48,801 nt of DNA, from positions 1 to 48,801 of the forward strand of contig JAEWXD010000063.1 of the NCBI GenBank assembly GCA_023396045.1, written 5' to 3'. The notes beneath the pieces were generated by a model. It made no database searches, was not told where the DNA came from, and saw nothing but the letters and a program-made list of their open reading frames with translations. Positions 16,666 through 25,606 of the stretch are shown here, piece after piece. The DNA is from Bacillota bacterium (lineage in GTDB: Bacteria > Bacillota > Clostridia > Christensenellales > Aristaeellaceae). The position numbers and the translations under genes are program-made. The number at the start of each line of letters is the position of its first letter. Positions within the stretch are counted from its first letter, which is position 1.

Positions 16666-18125
16666 GTAGGTGCCTCCTTAATTGCAAAATCTTCCAAACT
16701 ACCTACAAAGTAGGTGCTATTGTTGCCAAATTTAGTAATGTCCATCATAGATACGCCGAGTTCTTCTGCCAAGATTTCTACAACACGGGGGCTACAGAAG
16801 CCACCTTGGCAACGGCCAGAACCTGCCCTGCAACGACGTTTTACCGCGTCTACACTGCGTGCACCCATAGGTCTGCGAATGCATTCGCGAATTTCTGCCT
16901 CTGTAACCTGTTCGCAACGGCAAACCATATTACCATAGTTTGGGTCTTCTGCAATGGCTTCCAAACGTTCTTCTTTACTCATATTTATAAAGTAAGGCCT
17001 GCGTTTAGGGAAAGCTTTGAAATTGGTATTTTCTGTAAGCTTCATATCGCCGGCGATCATTTTGCTTAAATAGCAGGCAATGGCAGGCATGGCAGAAAGA
17101 CCCGGGCTTTCGATACCCACGGTTTCGTAAGCATTTTCTGCATCCTCCACAGCACCGATAACAAAGTCTGCATGGTCTTCATGGGCACGCATACCGGCAA
17201 ATGTGGTAATAACAGTGCGTTTGCTAACCTCGCTCCATGTAAGCATAGATTTATCAAATACAAAGTCTAACATAGTAGAAGAAGTAGAAACATCTAAAGG
17301 ATCATCTACATCGGTAGAGCTAGGGCCAAGCAAAGTATTGCCATGTACGGTTGGGGCAACCAAAACACCCTTACCCATTTTGCCAGGAGTTTGGAAAATA
17401 GTATGGTTAAACAATAAAGGTTCTTCTCTATCTAAAAGAAAATATTCACCTTTACGGGGATGAATTTCAAAGTCGCGTCTATGGCTCATCATGGTATGTA
17501 TGCCGGCAGAAAATACACCTGCGCAGTTTACTACCACTTTGGCTGTAAAGTAGCCTTTGTCCGTGCCGATATGCCATAAGCCATCCTCTTGTTTTTCCAA
17601 GGAATGTACCTTTGTTTCTAAACGGAAGTCTACACCGTTGATGGCGGCGTGTTCTGCCAAAGCATAGGTCATTTCAAAAGGGCTTACGATGGAACTGGTG
17701 GGTATATGTAATGCACAGCTTACAGCAGGGTTTAAGTGTGGTTCTAATTCTAAAGCTTTTTTGCCATCAATAATTTCTAACTGCTCAACACCATTTTGTT
17801 TGCCTTGTGCCAATAAATTTTCCAATGTCTTTTTATCTTCATCATTATAGCCAATAACAAATGCGCCGTTGTTACGGAAAGGCACACACAATTCATCTGC
17901 CCAAGATGGGTAAAGTTTTGCGCCCTCTACATTGAATTTGGCTTTATTGGTACCGGGAACGCAATCGTAACCGGCGTGCACAATACCACTGTTGGCTTTG
18001 CTTGCGCCTTCGCCCACATCAAAGCGAGCTTCCAGCACACGAATGCTTGTATTATAGCGAGAAAGTTCTCTTGCTACACCACAACCAACAACACCAGCAC
18101 CGATAATCACTATATCAGCATACAT
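16656..18125 (-). CDS. GlpA-like FAD-dependent dehydrogenase with C-terminal [2Fe-2S] (BFD-like) domain
   Basis: The 489-residue protein begins with a DAO-type FAD site (IVIIGAGVVGCGVARELSR) and has GASKANSGIVHAG, the substrate-domain SSIVSPFEMTYALAEHA and FAGMRAHEDHADFVIGA. The C-terminal BFD-like domain has cysteine ligands in VCRCEQVTEAEI and CRAGSGRCQGGFC. This is the layout of the catalytic subunit of anaerobic glycerol-3-phosphate dehydrogenase and of L-2-hydroxyglutarate-type oxidases. AAGGAAG precedes the start. It follows MgtC by 25 bp, so it may be read from the iron-transport promoter. Confidence 0.9.
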   Translation of the reverse strand: MYADIVIIGAGVVGCGVARELSRYNTSIRVLEARFDVGEGASKANSGIVHAGYDCVPGTNKAKFNVEGAKLYPSWADELCVPFRNNGAFVIGYNDEDKKTLENLLAQGKQNGVEQLEIIDGKKALELEPHLNPAVSCALHIPTSSIVSPFEMTYALAEHAAINGVDFRLETKVHSLEKQEDGLWHIGTDKGYFTAKVVVNCAGVFSAGIHTMMSHRRDFEIHPRKGEYFLLDREEPLLFNHTIFQTPGKMGKGVLVAPTVHGNTLLGPSSTDVDDPLDVSTSSTMLDFVFDKSMLTWSEVSKRTVITTFAGMRAHEDHADFVIGAVEDAENAYETVGIESPGLSAMPAIACYLSKMIAGDMKLTENTNFKAFPKRRPYFINMSKEERLEAIAEDPNYGNMVCRCEQVTEAEIRECIRRPMGARSVDAVKRRCRAGSGRCQGGFCSPRVVEILAEELGVSMMDITKFGNNSTYFVGSLEDFAIKEAPTCK

Positions 18126-18150
18126 ATTTTATTACTTCCTTTTTATTAAA

Positions 18151-18846
18151 TTATACATTGCGTGTATGCACAGCTTGAATATTGGCATACTCTGAAAGGT
18201 GAACTACTATACTTGTATAATGTACCTTTGCAGGCAATTTTAACGTGTAAATATTTCTATAGGTATGGGACGTATTTTTTGAAGCATCCGGATTTTCAAT
18301 ATAAAAATCCACGTCCAAAACCTTAATGTTCATTTTATCAAAAAAATCATTGATAAAGTTCATTGTTTCCACACGTTTGGTAAAAGTTACTTCTATGGAT
18401 TTAATGGCATTTACATGAATCAATTTTTGTAAAATAGACAACGTTAATAATATTACCACAAAAATAATACCAGATACAATATAGTATCCATAACCAATCA
18501 ATAAGCCTAAGCTGGCAGTGCACCAAAGGCTTGCAGCTGTGGTTAGCCCCCCTATTTTGCGCTTGCTCATAAAAATTGTGCCTGCGCCTAAGAAACCGAT
18601 ACCGCTGATTACTTGGGCAGAAATTCTGCCTATGTTAAAGTTAAGACCGGTTTGGCTATTATAAGAGCCCATAAGCAAGCTTTCAAGCAAAGCCATACTC
18701 ATTGCACCCAAGGCTACCAACACATGGGTGCGCATGCCGGCGGGGCGGTTCTTATATTCTCTTTCAATACCGATAACACCGCCAATCACGGCTGCCAAAA
18801 TAATTCTAATAACAATTTCTAAATAATCGTTTATTTGTACTACCAT
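18151..18846 (-). CDS. MgtC/SapB family membrane protein
   Basis: The N-terminal half (about 1-135) has the MgtC hydrophobic core with IGIEREYKNRPAGMRTH, VSGIGFLGAGTI and GLTTAASLWCTASLGL. A soluble C-terminal domain of about 90 residues follows. MgtC proteins influence membrane energetics and survival in low magnesium or acid; their mechanism is debated. I start at the ATG at 18846 with AAGGA 9 bp upstream; a TTG two codons earlier is possible. It begins 14 bp after the ABC ATPase, which suggests shared transcription. Its role beside an iron transporter is unexplained. Confidence 0.92.
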   Translation of the reverse strand: MVVQINDYLEIVIRIILAAVIGGVIGIEREYKNRPAGMRTHVLVALGAMSMALLESLLMGSYNSQTGLNFNIGRISAQVISGIGFLGAGTIFMSKRKIGGLTTAASLWCTASLGLLIGYGYYIVSGIIFVVILLTLSILQKLIHVNAIKSIEVTFTKRVETMNFINDFFDKMNIKVLDVDFYIENPDASKNTSHTYRNIYTLKLPAKVHYTSIVVHLSEYANIQAVHTRNV

Positions 18847-18860
18847 AATCAATGTCCTTA

Positions 18861-19934
18861 TTACGTTTGAATCTTTAGTTGTTCGGCAAGTGTACCGTTA
18901 TCCTCAAATACCAGTTTAGTATCAAAGTCCAGATATATTACATCACCGACCTGCACTTTACCATAGTATTCAGGGGATACAATCACCCGCACCATAATAT
19001 CCTCTACTTTTACAGTTAGATCTAAACTATCACCTAAGTAGAAAAGTGTAGTTACCGTGCCTTGTAACTTGCCCTGTTCTTTGCTAATGCGAATATTTTC
19101 AGGGCGAACGGCAATTTCTACATCGCCTTGTTTTTCACCGGCATATGCCATGCTTTGCGTGGTGTTTTTAATTTGTAAAACGTCATCTTTAGCAAAAGCC
19201 TTGATAAAGTTTACCTTACCCAAGAAATCACAAACAAATTGGTTTACCGGGCTGTTGTAAATTTCTTCCGGAGAGCCAATTTGTTGAATTGTACCCTTGT
19301 TAAGCAATATAATTTTATCGCTCATAGCCATGGCTTCGGTTTGATCATGGGTTACATATACAACGGTAATGCCAAATTTTTGTTGAATTTCTTTAATTTC
19401 AAAACGCATGCTCTCTCTTAACTTTGCATCTAAGTTAGAAAGCGGTTCGTCTAACAGCAAGAGCTTAGGGTTGCCCACCAATGCCCTTGCCAAAGCAACA
19501 CGTTGTTGTTGGCCACCGCTTAGCATACTGGGGATACGATCTGCATATTGGCTTAAATGCACAATAGAGAGCACTTTATCTACACGTTCCTTAATTTCTG
19601 CCTTGCTTACTTTTTGAATGCTGAGGGGGTACGCTACGTTCTCAAATACGGTCATATGCGGCCATACAGCATAACTTTGAAACACCATACCAATATCTCG
19701 TTTTTCAGGGGGAACAAAGGTTTTATCTGCATTTACCACAGTATTGCCTATGCTAATGCTACCCTTTGTTGGTTTTTCAAAGCCGGCAATCATACGAAGC
19801 ATAGTGGTTTTTCCACAGCCGGAGGGGCCCAACAAAGTGATAAAGGAACCATCTTCAAATTCTTGGGTAAAATCTTTAATTACCACATTATCGCCAAATG
19901 CTTTTACAACATTTTGAATTACTACTTTTGCCAT
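18861..19934 (-). CDS. FbpC/PotA-type ABC transporter ATP-binding protein (iron(III)-type)
   Basis: A 357-residue importer ATPase. Walker A is GPSGCGKTT (36-44), the Q-loop sits in MVFQSYAVWPHM, the signature is LSGGQQQRVALARAL, Walker B is LLLLDEPLSNLDAK, and the switch His is in VTHDQTEAMA. The C-terminal third (about 240-357) reads as TOBE-like beta domain (EIAVRPENIRIS). The AVWPHMT Q-loop sequence is typical of ferric-iron FbpC-type ATPases. It starts 9 bp after the permease and 14 bp before MgtC, with AGGAG upstream. Confidence 0.93.
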   Translation of the reverse strand: MAKVVIQNVVKAFGDNVVIKDFTQEFEDGSFITLLGPSGCGKTTMLRMIAGFEKPTKGSISIGNTVVNADKTFVPPEKRDIGMVFQSYAVWPHMTVFENVAYPLSIQKVSKAEIKERVDKVLSIVHLSQYADRIPSMLSGGQQQRVALARALVGNPKLLLLDEPLSNLDAKLRESMRFEIKEIQQKFGITVVYVTHDQTEAMAMSDKIILLNKGTIQQIGSPEEIYNSPVNQFVCDFLGKVNFIKAFAKDDVLQIKNTTQSMAYAGEKQGDVEIAVRPENIRISKEQGKLQGTVTTLFYLGDSLDLTVKVEDIMVRVIVSPEYYGKVQVGDVIYLDFDTKLVFEDNGTLAEQLKIQT

Positions 19935-19943
19935 ACTATACTC

Positions 19944-22397
19944 CTAAATAGAAAATTCGCCTTTTGTAACTTTGTTCAACACAAAGTTGAGTAATACAAC
20001 TATCATCAAAATACCAAACGCCATTGCACAGGCTTGTGGCTGACTATGGAAGGTCCAATATTCATAGAGTTGATAACCTATGGTTTTGGTTTGACTGGAA
20101 TAGAGCAAGGTGGTCATACTCAGCTCGTAAAAACAAGGAATAAAGATTAAGAACCAACCTGCCGCAATGCTTGGGAAAATAAGTGGCCCTGTAATTTTAT
20201 ACATGGTTCTAAACCAGCTTGCACCACTAATTTGGCTGCATTCTTCTAAAGAAGGATGGATTTGGCTCATAGAGGACACTACGGTACGCATACCCATCAT
20301 TAAATATTTTAACAGATACGCCACCACAATAATAGTAGGCGTGTTATAAATATTTACACCAAATGTACCTTTCATGGTCATAATCAATCCCAACGCGATT
20401 ACAACAGAGGGGGTGGATGACCCCAAAGTAATCAGGAAATCCGGTATTTTTCTGCCGGAAATTTTGGTGCGCTGCAACAAGTAACTCATGGTAATACTTA
20501 CAATAATACCAATGGTAGAAGCCAGTATACCAAAAATGATGGAGTTTTTCAAAGACAATAGGGTTTCACCACGAGTGAAAATTTCTTTCCATTGGAATAC
20601 AGTGAAGTTACCCGGGTCAAACAAACTCTTGCCAAGGTCAAACTTGAAGCTGGTAATCAATATGGTTAGGAAGGGGATAAATATAACCAAGGTTGCAAAC
20701 AGCAAAACGGCTATGGTGATAGGCGCCCTCCATTTGCCCAATTCTACAATGCTTGGCCTTGTGCTTTTGCCAGATACGGTAATATATTGTTTTTTGGCAA
20801 TAAAAATATCGCAAACATATAAAATAAGCATAGACAACAACATAAGGAATACCGCCATACCGGTTGCGTCATTAATACCGGTTGAGCCAAGCCCCATATA
20901 TTCTACAATACGAGTGGTTACGGTATGCACTTTACCGGGTGCACCAATAATACTTGGAATACCATAAGCACTGGCTGCACCAATGAATACAAGCAATGCG
21001 CCTGCCAGTAAGGAGGGCAGCATCATTGGCAATGTGATGCGGAATACTGTTACCAATGGATTGGCGCCGGAAATTTTGCTGGCCTCTTCTAAGGAAGGGT
21101 CCATTTTTTCCATGGCACGAGATATGGTAATGAATGCATAGGGGTAATAGAAACAAGTAAGCACCCAAATTAAACCGCTCACACTGTAAATGTTCAGCGG
21201 GCCTTGCTCTACGCTTAAACCAAATATAGCACGCAACCACAGGTTCATAGTGCCCACGTTAGGGTTTAACAAACGCAGCCAAGCCATTGCACCAACATAA
21301 GGAGGAACCATGTAGGTGATTACAAACAAGCTTCTAAAAAACTTTTTGAAATACAGGTCTGTTCTACCAACCAGCCAAGCCAACGGGAAAGCAATCACTG
21401 TACCCAATACCATGGTGCAGAAAGCTACAAACAATGTGGTGCGCATGGCTTCTAAGTTAAGAGAATATTCATAAAGCCTTGCAAATGTTTTGAGTGTAAA
21501 GCTACCTTCCGGGAAAAGTGATTTTACAAGTAAATAAATCATTGGCAAAAGCTGGAACACCAATAAGAAATCAGCAATGCCCAGTATGAGCAACCATTTT
21601 GCATCTAAGTACCAATCGTGCGTTTTAAGGCAGTTGATGAGTAGTATGAGTACATTTAAAGCAATAAGCGCAGCCAACAAAATAAATGTACGGCTATATT
21701 TTACCGTAAGTGCTGTAAACTGCGTCATTGTGCCTTCGCTTACCCAAAGGGCAGCGGTAAGTTTACTTTCCGGAGTACGCACGCTGCGTTTTAAACTTTT
21801 TACAAGCTCTGCATCCACTTGTTCGGTGCTGCTTAAAGCCAAAGTATACATGAGCAAGGCTTCAGTTTCATCTGCATCTTTACCCTCTACAATGGCTTGT
21901 ATAGCTGGCGGAAGCTCTGTGCTTTTGCCTTGTAAATAAGCAATAACGCTTTGTTGTAAAATTGCAAGTTCTTCGCCTTGAATGGCCACCACACTGCGCC
22001 TTTGCGCTTCCTTCAGCTTTGGTGCATCCAACACATAGCTAAACAAAAGCTGTTTCCAAATATGCTCTTCGTCTTTTTGGGCGTCTTCCAAACGTTGGCT
22101 TTGTACATAGGCATTTTGGTCTTTTTTAGAAATTTTACCAAACTGTACTGCCAAAGCATGTGCAGAAACATCATTGAGTTCCTTTGCCAGTGGTGCAAGC
22201 ACTTCATACTGCTTTTGAATCGGCTGTATGGTTTTTGCAATTTGCACAAAGGCACTCTCTTCATGAAAATCGGTTTGATTATAGAGCCTTATGCCCTGCA
22301 AGCCAAGCATGCACAGCACGATGGCAACAGCCATAAAAAACGCGAGTAAGGCTTGCGCTTTTCTGGCTGCTTTTCTGTCTTCTTTCATAGCTACCAT
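19944..22397 (-). CDS. fused iron(III)-type ABC permease with an extra N-terminal extracytoplasmic domain
   Basis: This permease contains two BPD_transp_1 modules in one chain, each with the EAA-like loop (LEEASKISGANPLVTVFRI and LEECSQISGASWFRTMYKI), the FbpB layout. Unlike ordinary FbpB (about 500-560 aa) it has an added N-terminal part: a helix at about 15-35, then a charged, helical extracytoplasmic region of about 200 residues, then a further helix pair before the first module. I start at the ATG at 22397, 9 bp after AAGGA, giving 817 residues; other in-frame ATGs are at 22403 and 22388. The upstream extension to 22616 is AT-rich and covers a promoter. The binding protein gene lies upstream behind a terminator. 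Confidence 0.88.
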   Translation of the reverse strand: MVAMKEDRKAARKAQALLAFFMAVAIVLCMLGLQGIRLYNQTDFHEESAFVQIAKTIQPIQKQYEVLAPLAKELNDVSAHALAVQFGKISKKDQNAYVQSQRLEDAQKDEEHIWKQLLFSYVLDAPKLKEAQRRSVVAIQGEELAILQQSVIAYLQGKSTELPPAIQAIVEGKDADETEALLMYTLALSSTEQVDAELVKSLKRSVRTPESKLTAALWVSEGTMTQFTALTVKYSRTFILLAALIALNVLILLINCLKTHDWYLDAKWLLILGIADFLLVFQLLPMIYLLVKSLFPEGSFTLKTFARLYEYSLNLEAMRTTLFVAFCTMVLGTVIAFPLAWLVGRTDLYFKKFFRSLFVITYMVPPYVGAMAWLRLLNPNVGTMNLWLRAIFGLSVEQGPLNIYSVSGLIWVLTCFYYPYAFITISRAMEKMDPSLEEASKISGANPLVTVFRITLPMMLPSLLAGALLVFIGAASAYGIPSIIGAPGKVHTVTTRIVEYMGLGSTGINDATGMAVFLMLLSMLILYVCDIFIAKKQYITVSGKSTRPSIVELGKWRAPITIAVLLFATLVIFIPFLTILITSFKFDLGKSLFDPGNFTVFQWKEIFTRGETLLSLKNSIIFGILASTIGIIVSITMSYLLQRTKISGRKIPDFLITLGSSTPSVVIALGLIMTMKGTFGVNIYNTPTIIVVAYLLKYLMMGMRTVVSSMSQIHPSLEECSQISGASWFRTMYKITGPLIFPSIAAGWFLIFIPCFYELSMTTLLYSSQTKTIGYQLYEYWTFHSQPQACAMAFGILMIVVLLNFVLNKVTKGEFSI

Positions 22398-22509
22398 TTG
22401 CATTATTCCTTTATATTTAGTATCTATCAAAAAAATACATTTCACATTCTTTGGTACAATAAAAAAAGCCTTTGCTGTACCATGTATGATTATGTATTTA
22501 CTTTGTTGT

Positions 22510-22539
22510 ATTATAACATAATTTTGCCAAAATATACAA
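22510..22539 (-). promoter_or_regulatory. putative promoter of the permease operon
   Basis: On the minus strand TTGTAT (22539-22534) and TATAAT (22515-22510) are 18 bp apart. A TGGTAC/GTACCA inverted repeat (22452-22482) lies between this promoter and the permease start. It would allow the permease genes to be transcribed independently of the binding protein. Confidence 0.5.
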
Positions 22540-22627
22540 TAGTTAGTTTCTGTTATCCCTTGACATATTTTTGTTAATATCAAATATAATAAAGTAATAT
22601 ATAAAACATTCCCCAATAAAAAACACT

Positions 22628-22655
22628 AAAAAAGAGAGCTTGCACTCTCTTTTTT
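22628..22655 (-). terminator. intrinsic terminator after the FbpA-like gene
   Basis: An 11-bp stem (22628-22638 with 22645-22655) of A-run plus GAGAG, with a CTTGCA loop and flanking A/T runs. It lies between binding protein and permease and would lower permease expression relative to the binding protein. Confidence 0.88.
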
Positions 22656-22664
22656 GATTTATCT

Positions 22665-23684
22665 TTATTTTTGTGTTACGCGTTGTTGGAATTCGTTGCG
22701 TAATTCTTCACGGTTTTTATAGGTAGAAACCCAATCTACAGGCATAGCATTGTTGATAACTTCGCTGCTTTCAATAGAGTCAAACGGTTTTTCCGGGAAA
22801 CCTTTGAGTACAGAATGCATAAAGCCGTTTACGATAACCTTTTGGCCTTCTTCTGCAAGCAACCAGTTGGCTACCGCTTCTGCCAATTCTGTGTTTACGT
22901 TAGCGCTCTTGCTTTCGTCAATAATAATTACAGGAGATGGAGCAACGATGTTACCGTCTTCCGGATAGATAACAGCAATTTTGCTACCTTCGTCTTTACG
23001 CTTTTGCAAAATACTTTCTTCCAAAATCATGATTACATCACATTCGCCACTTTCCAATTTTGAAATAGCAGTGGAACCACTTTCAATATAAACGGCATTT
23101 TTACCTAAGGCGTCATAATATTCATAGCCATATTTGTCTTTTAAAGCAGAAACGGCTACCAATGCTGTACCGGAGGTAAGTGGGTTGCTCATGGAAATTC
23201 TGCCTTTTAGTGCTTCGTTTTCTGCAAATTCTTTAAATGTTTTTGGTAATTCTTCCAGTTTTTTCATTTCTGGGTTATAAGCAAGAATCATATTGCTGCC
23301 ACGAACCGGATACCAGTAACCTTCTTTATCATATTCAAAAGCTAAGTTTTCTTTGCCTTCAAAGTCAAAGCTATGTAACCAGCCACCTTCTTGCAATTCA
23401 ATAGCATAGCTTGGATCTGCAACAAGCATCATATCACAGCCCAAAGTGCCGGTTTCCATTTCACCAACTACTTTATCTTGAATTTTGCCTGTACCGGCAT
23501 AGAAGAATTCAATTTGTGCATTTGGGAATTCTTCTTTTAAAGCTGCGGTCATAGCGTCTACTACCATAGGATACATGGAAGTATAGATCATCAGGTTACC
23601 ACTTACATCTTCGTTTACAGCAAAAGCTGTTGCTAAACCTAAGCACAAAGCCAAGGTAAGCATAATAGAGATTATTTTTTTCAT
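22665..23684 (-). CDS. FbpA-like iron(III)-type substrate-binding protein
   Basis: A 339-residue periplasmic-binding-protein fold. The signal peptide is about residues 1-22, ending TAFA, with no lipobox cysteine at the cleavage site, which is unusual for a binding protein in a single-membrane Gram-positive. The mature part starts GNLMIYTSMYPMVVDAM and contains QDKVVGEMETG, GYWYPVRGSNMILAYN and STAISKLESGECDV, typical of FbpA/AfuA proteins for ferric iron, though some members bind phosphonates or thiamine. I start at the ATG at 23684; the earlier ATG overlaps the GGAGGAG ribosome binding site. A strong promoter lies at 23721-23748. Confidence 0.9.
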   Translation of the reverse strand: MKKIISIMLTLALCLGLATAFAVNEDVSGNLMIYTSMYPMVVDAMTAALKEEFPNAQIEFFYAGTGKIQDKVVGEMETGTLGCDMMLVADPSYAIELQEGGWLHSFDFEGKENLAFEYDKEGYWYPVRGSNMILAYNPEMKKLEELPKTFKEFAENEALKGRISMSNPLTSGTALVAVSALKDKYGYEYYDALGKNAVYIESGSTAISKLESGECDVIMILEESILQKRKDEGSKIAVIYPEDGNIVAPSPVIIIDESKSANVNTELAEAVANWLLAEEGQKVIVNGFMHSVLKGFPEKPFDSIESSEVINNAMPVDWVSTYKNREELRNEFQQRVTQK

Positions 23685-23720
23685 AAACTCCTCCATTTAT
23701 ATAATTTTTTATGTAGCTTT

Positions 23721-23748
23721 AGTATAGCATATATTTTATGCGTGTCAA
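23721..23748 (-). promoter_or_regulatory. promoter of the FbpA-like gene
   Basis: On the minus strand TTGACA (23748-23743) and TATACT (23726-23721), 16 bp apart, with an AT-rich spacer. A separate AATCCATT/AATGGATT inverted repeat lies just upstream at 23771-23791, with a T-run on the minus side; no clear Fur box was recognised. Confidence 0.75.
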
Positions 23749-23852
23749 CTTTTAATATTTGGGATAAAAAAATCCATTGCATAAATGGATTGGCTTTGAT
23801 AGAATGGACTTGCGTGTATTTTTGAATACTTTTTTGATATGTAGGAGTCAAC

Positions 23853-24152
23853 ATGGAATTCAGTAAACAAGTGCAAGAGGTATTTAAAGCGGTAATGCGC
23901 TTACAAAATAAAAGCGCCGTTGCCATTTGGCTTGCCAATTATGAAAATGGTAAAACCCTGCAATATGATGTTGCCGATGTGCAACCAGGCGATAGACATA
24001 TAATAGTGGATTCTGTTTGCGTAATCATAGACGAAGAAACGGAAGCAGTATTGCAAAATATGCGTTTTTTGGTAGAAGATGGCAATATTGCGTTAGAACG
24101 CATTGGTGGCTGTAATGGCTGCCAAGCTTGTACCAAAGCAAGTAAATCATAA
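23853..24152 (+). CDS. small CxxCxxC protein of unknown function
   Basis: A 99-residue soluble protein with AGGAG at 23843. The N-terminal half has no known motif. The C-terminus reads RIGGCNGCQACTKASKS, with three cysteines spaced CxxCxxC, suited to bind a metal or Fe-S cluster or carry sulfur. The segment SVCVIIDEETEAVLQNM faintly resembles IscA/HesB-type Fe-S scaffold proteins, but the usual cysteine pattern is not met. It is 14 bp ahead of a rhodanese gene and opens a three-gene operon, which points to sulfur or redox chemistry. Function not assigned. Confidence 0.75.
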   Translation: MEFSKQVQEVFKAVMRLQNKSAVAIWLANYENGKTLQYDVADVQPGDRHIIVDSVCVIIDEETEAVLQNMRFLVEDGNIALERIGGCNGCQACTKASKS

Positions 24153-24166
24153 AGTGAGAAATACAA

Positions 24167-24466
24167 ATGTATAACAAAATAAGTCCTGTGGAAGCAAAGG
24201 CACATTTAGACCAAGGAAATTGTATATTGCTGGATGTGCGTGGCCCACAAGAATATGCGCAAGCGCGTATTCCCGGTGCAGTATTGCACCCACTGGCCCA
24301 ATTGCCTCTCATCACCCAAAGTATAAATAAAAACACAAAAATATTGGTGTATTGCCATAGCGGCGGCCGCAGCGCCGTAGCCGCCAAAGCCTTAGACCGT
24401 ATGGGCTACCAAGAAATTTACGATATTGGCGGTATTATAAACTGGCCGTACGAAATACAAAGATAA
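24167..24466 (+). CDS. single-domain rhodanese-like sulfurtransferase
   Basis: A compact 99-residue rhodanese domain: SPVEAKAHLDQGNCILLDVR at the start, HPLAQLP in the middle and the active-site loop CHSGGRSA with Cys63. This resembles GlpE/PspE-type single-domain enzymes that carry persulfide sulfur on the active-site cysteine. It is cytoplasmic, with no signal peptide. It lies between the CxxCxxC protein and a membrane protein; the acceptor may be the CxxCxxC protein next door (inference from adjacency only). Confidence 0.93.
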   Translation: MYNKISPVEAKAHLDQGNCILLDVRGPQEYAQARIPGAVLHPLAQLPLITQSINKNTKILVYCHSGGRSAVAAKALDRMGYQEIYDIGGIINWPYEIQR

Positions 24467-24476
24467 GAGGTACCAC

Positions 24477-25601
24477 ATGAAAAAGTACAAAGAGCCGATT
24501 TTATTTTTAGCCATCATCTGTGGCATATTTGGCTACTTAGCCATGCGTATGGGGTTAAGCAATATGCTCAACACAATGATGAACACTGCCTATCGTTTGC
24601 TGATGGATACAGCATTTTACCTTTTAGCCATCAGTGTTGTAATGAGTGCCTTTGCGCAAATGCTTAATGAATTTGGCGTTGTAAACATGTTAAATCGTTT
24701 GCTTTCCCCGTTGATGCGCCCTATTTATAACCTACCGGGCGCTGCCTCTTTGGGTATTGTACTTACCTACCTTACAGATAACCCTGCCATACTCTCTATT
24801 GCAGACAATAAGGAGTACCGCAGCTATTTTAAAACCTACCAGATGCCGGCGCTTACCAACCTTGGCACCAGCTTTGGTATGGGCTTAATTGTAACCACCT
24901 TTGTTATGGGCATTGCCCCACACAATGGTGAGAACTTAGTAAAAGCCGCCTTGTTTGGTAACCTTGGTGCAGTGATTGGTTCTATTATCAGCACACGCAT
25001 TATGTTGCATTTTTGCAAAAAACGCTTCGGTGCTGAGGATAGTGCAAAGGCACAGGGTGCCTTTATAGAAACCAAACAAGACGAAAAGAAATCTGTAGGC
25101 GCACGTATATTGGGGGGGATTATTGATGGCGGTGCCAAGGGTGTAGAACTTGGTTTAAGCATTATACCCGGTGTATTGATTGTATGCACCTTTGTATTTA
25201 TGATTACCAACGGCCCCAGCGAAAGCGGTGCTTATACCGGTGCAGCTTATGAAGGCATAGGCTTATTGCCACAAATTGCCCAAAAATTAAACTTTATTTT
25301 ACAACCTTTATTCGGTTTCTCCAGCCCCAAGGCTATTAGCGTACCCATTACTTCCTTGGGTGCTGCCGGTGCCTCCCTCTCCATTATGAAAACGCTGTAT
25401 ACCACCGGTTTTGCCAACGCCCATGATATTGCCGTGTTTGTAAGCATGGCCATGTGTTGGAGCGGTTACCTAAGCACCCACGTTTCTATGATGAACAGCT
25501 TAGGCTATAAAGAAATGACAGGCAAGGCTATACTAAGCCATACCATTGGCGGTCTGTGTGCCGGTATAATAACCAACTGGCTCTTTGCTTTAATTATCTA
25601 A
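24477..25601 (+). CDS. CD0519/CD1768-type membrane protein with nucleoside-recognition (Gate) domains
   Basis: A 374-residue polytopic membrane protein. Two gate-like repeats can be seen, around residues 30-180 (LTYLTDNPAILSIADN) and 215-370 (FGFSSPKAISVPITSLGAA, CWSGYLSTHVSMMNSLG). Gate-domain proteins include nucleoside transporters, spore-maturation proteins and ferrous-iron FeoB; this subfamily was named from C. difficile and has no known substrate. AGAGG lies 7 bp ahead of the start, 10 bp after the rhodanese stop. Two terminators follow. Linkage to sulfur genes suggests that it exports or imports a small sulfur- or selenium-related metabolite, but nothing in the sequence proves this. 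Confidence 0.85.
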   Translation: MKKYKEPILFLAIICGIFGYLAMRMGLSNMLNTMMNTAYRLLMDTAFYLLAISVVMSAFAQMLNEFGVVNMLNRLLSPLMRPIYNLPGAASLGIVLTYLTDNPAILSIADNKEYRSYFKTYQMPALTNLGTSFGMGLIVTTFVMGIAPHNGENLVKAALFGNLGAVIGSIISTRIMLHFCKKRFGAEDSAKAQGAFIETKQDEKKSVGARILGGIIDGGAKGVELGLSIIPGVLIVCTFVFMITNGPSESGAYTGAAYEGIGLLPQIAQKLNFILQPLFGFSSPKAISVPITSLGAAGASLSIMKTLYTTGFANAHDIAVFVSMAMCWSGYLSTHVSMMNSLGYKEMTGKAILSHTIGGLCAGIITNWLFALII

Positions 25602-25606
25602 CCACT

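Noticed and set aside
16656..18125. Firm naming of the GlpA-like gene as glpA
   Set aside because: No glycerol kinase, facilitator or membrane GlpC is adjacent; related enzymes use other 2-hydroxy acids.
22398..22616. N-terminal extension of the iron permease
   Set aside because: This part is AT-rich, contains a promoter-like pair and an inverted repeat, and a proper SD lies before the later ATG.
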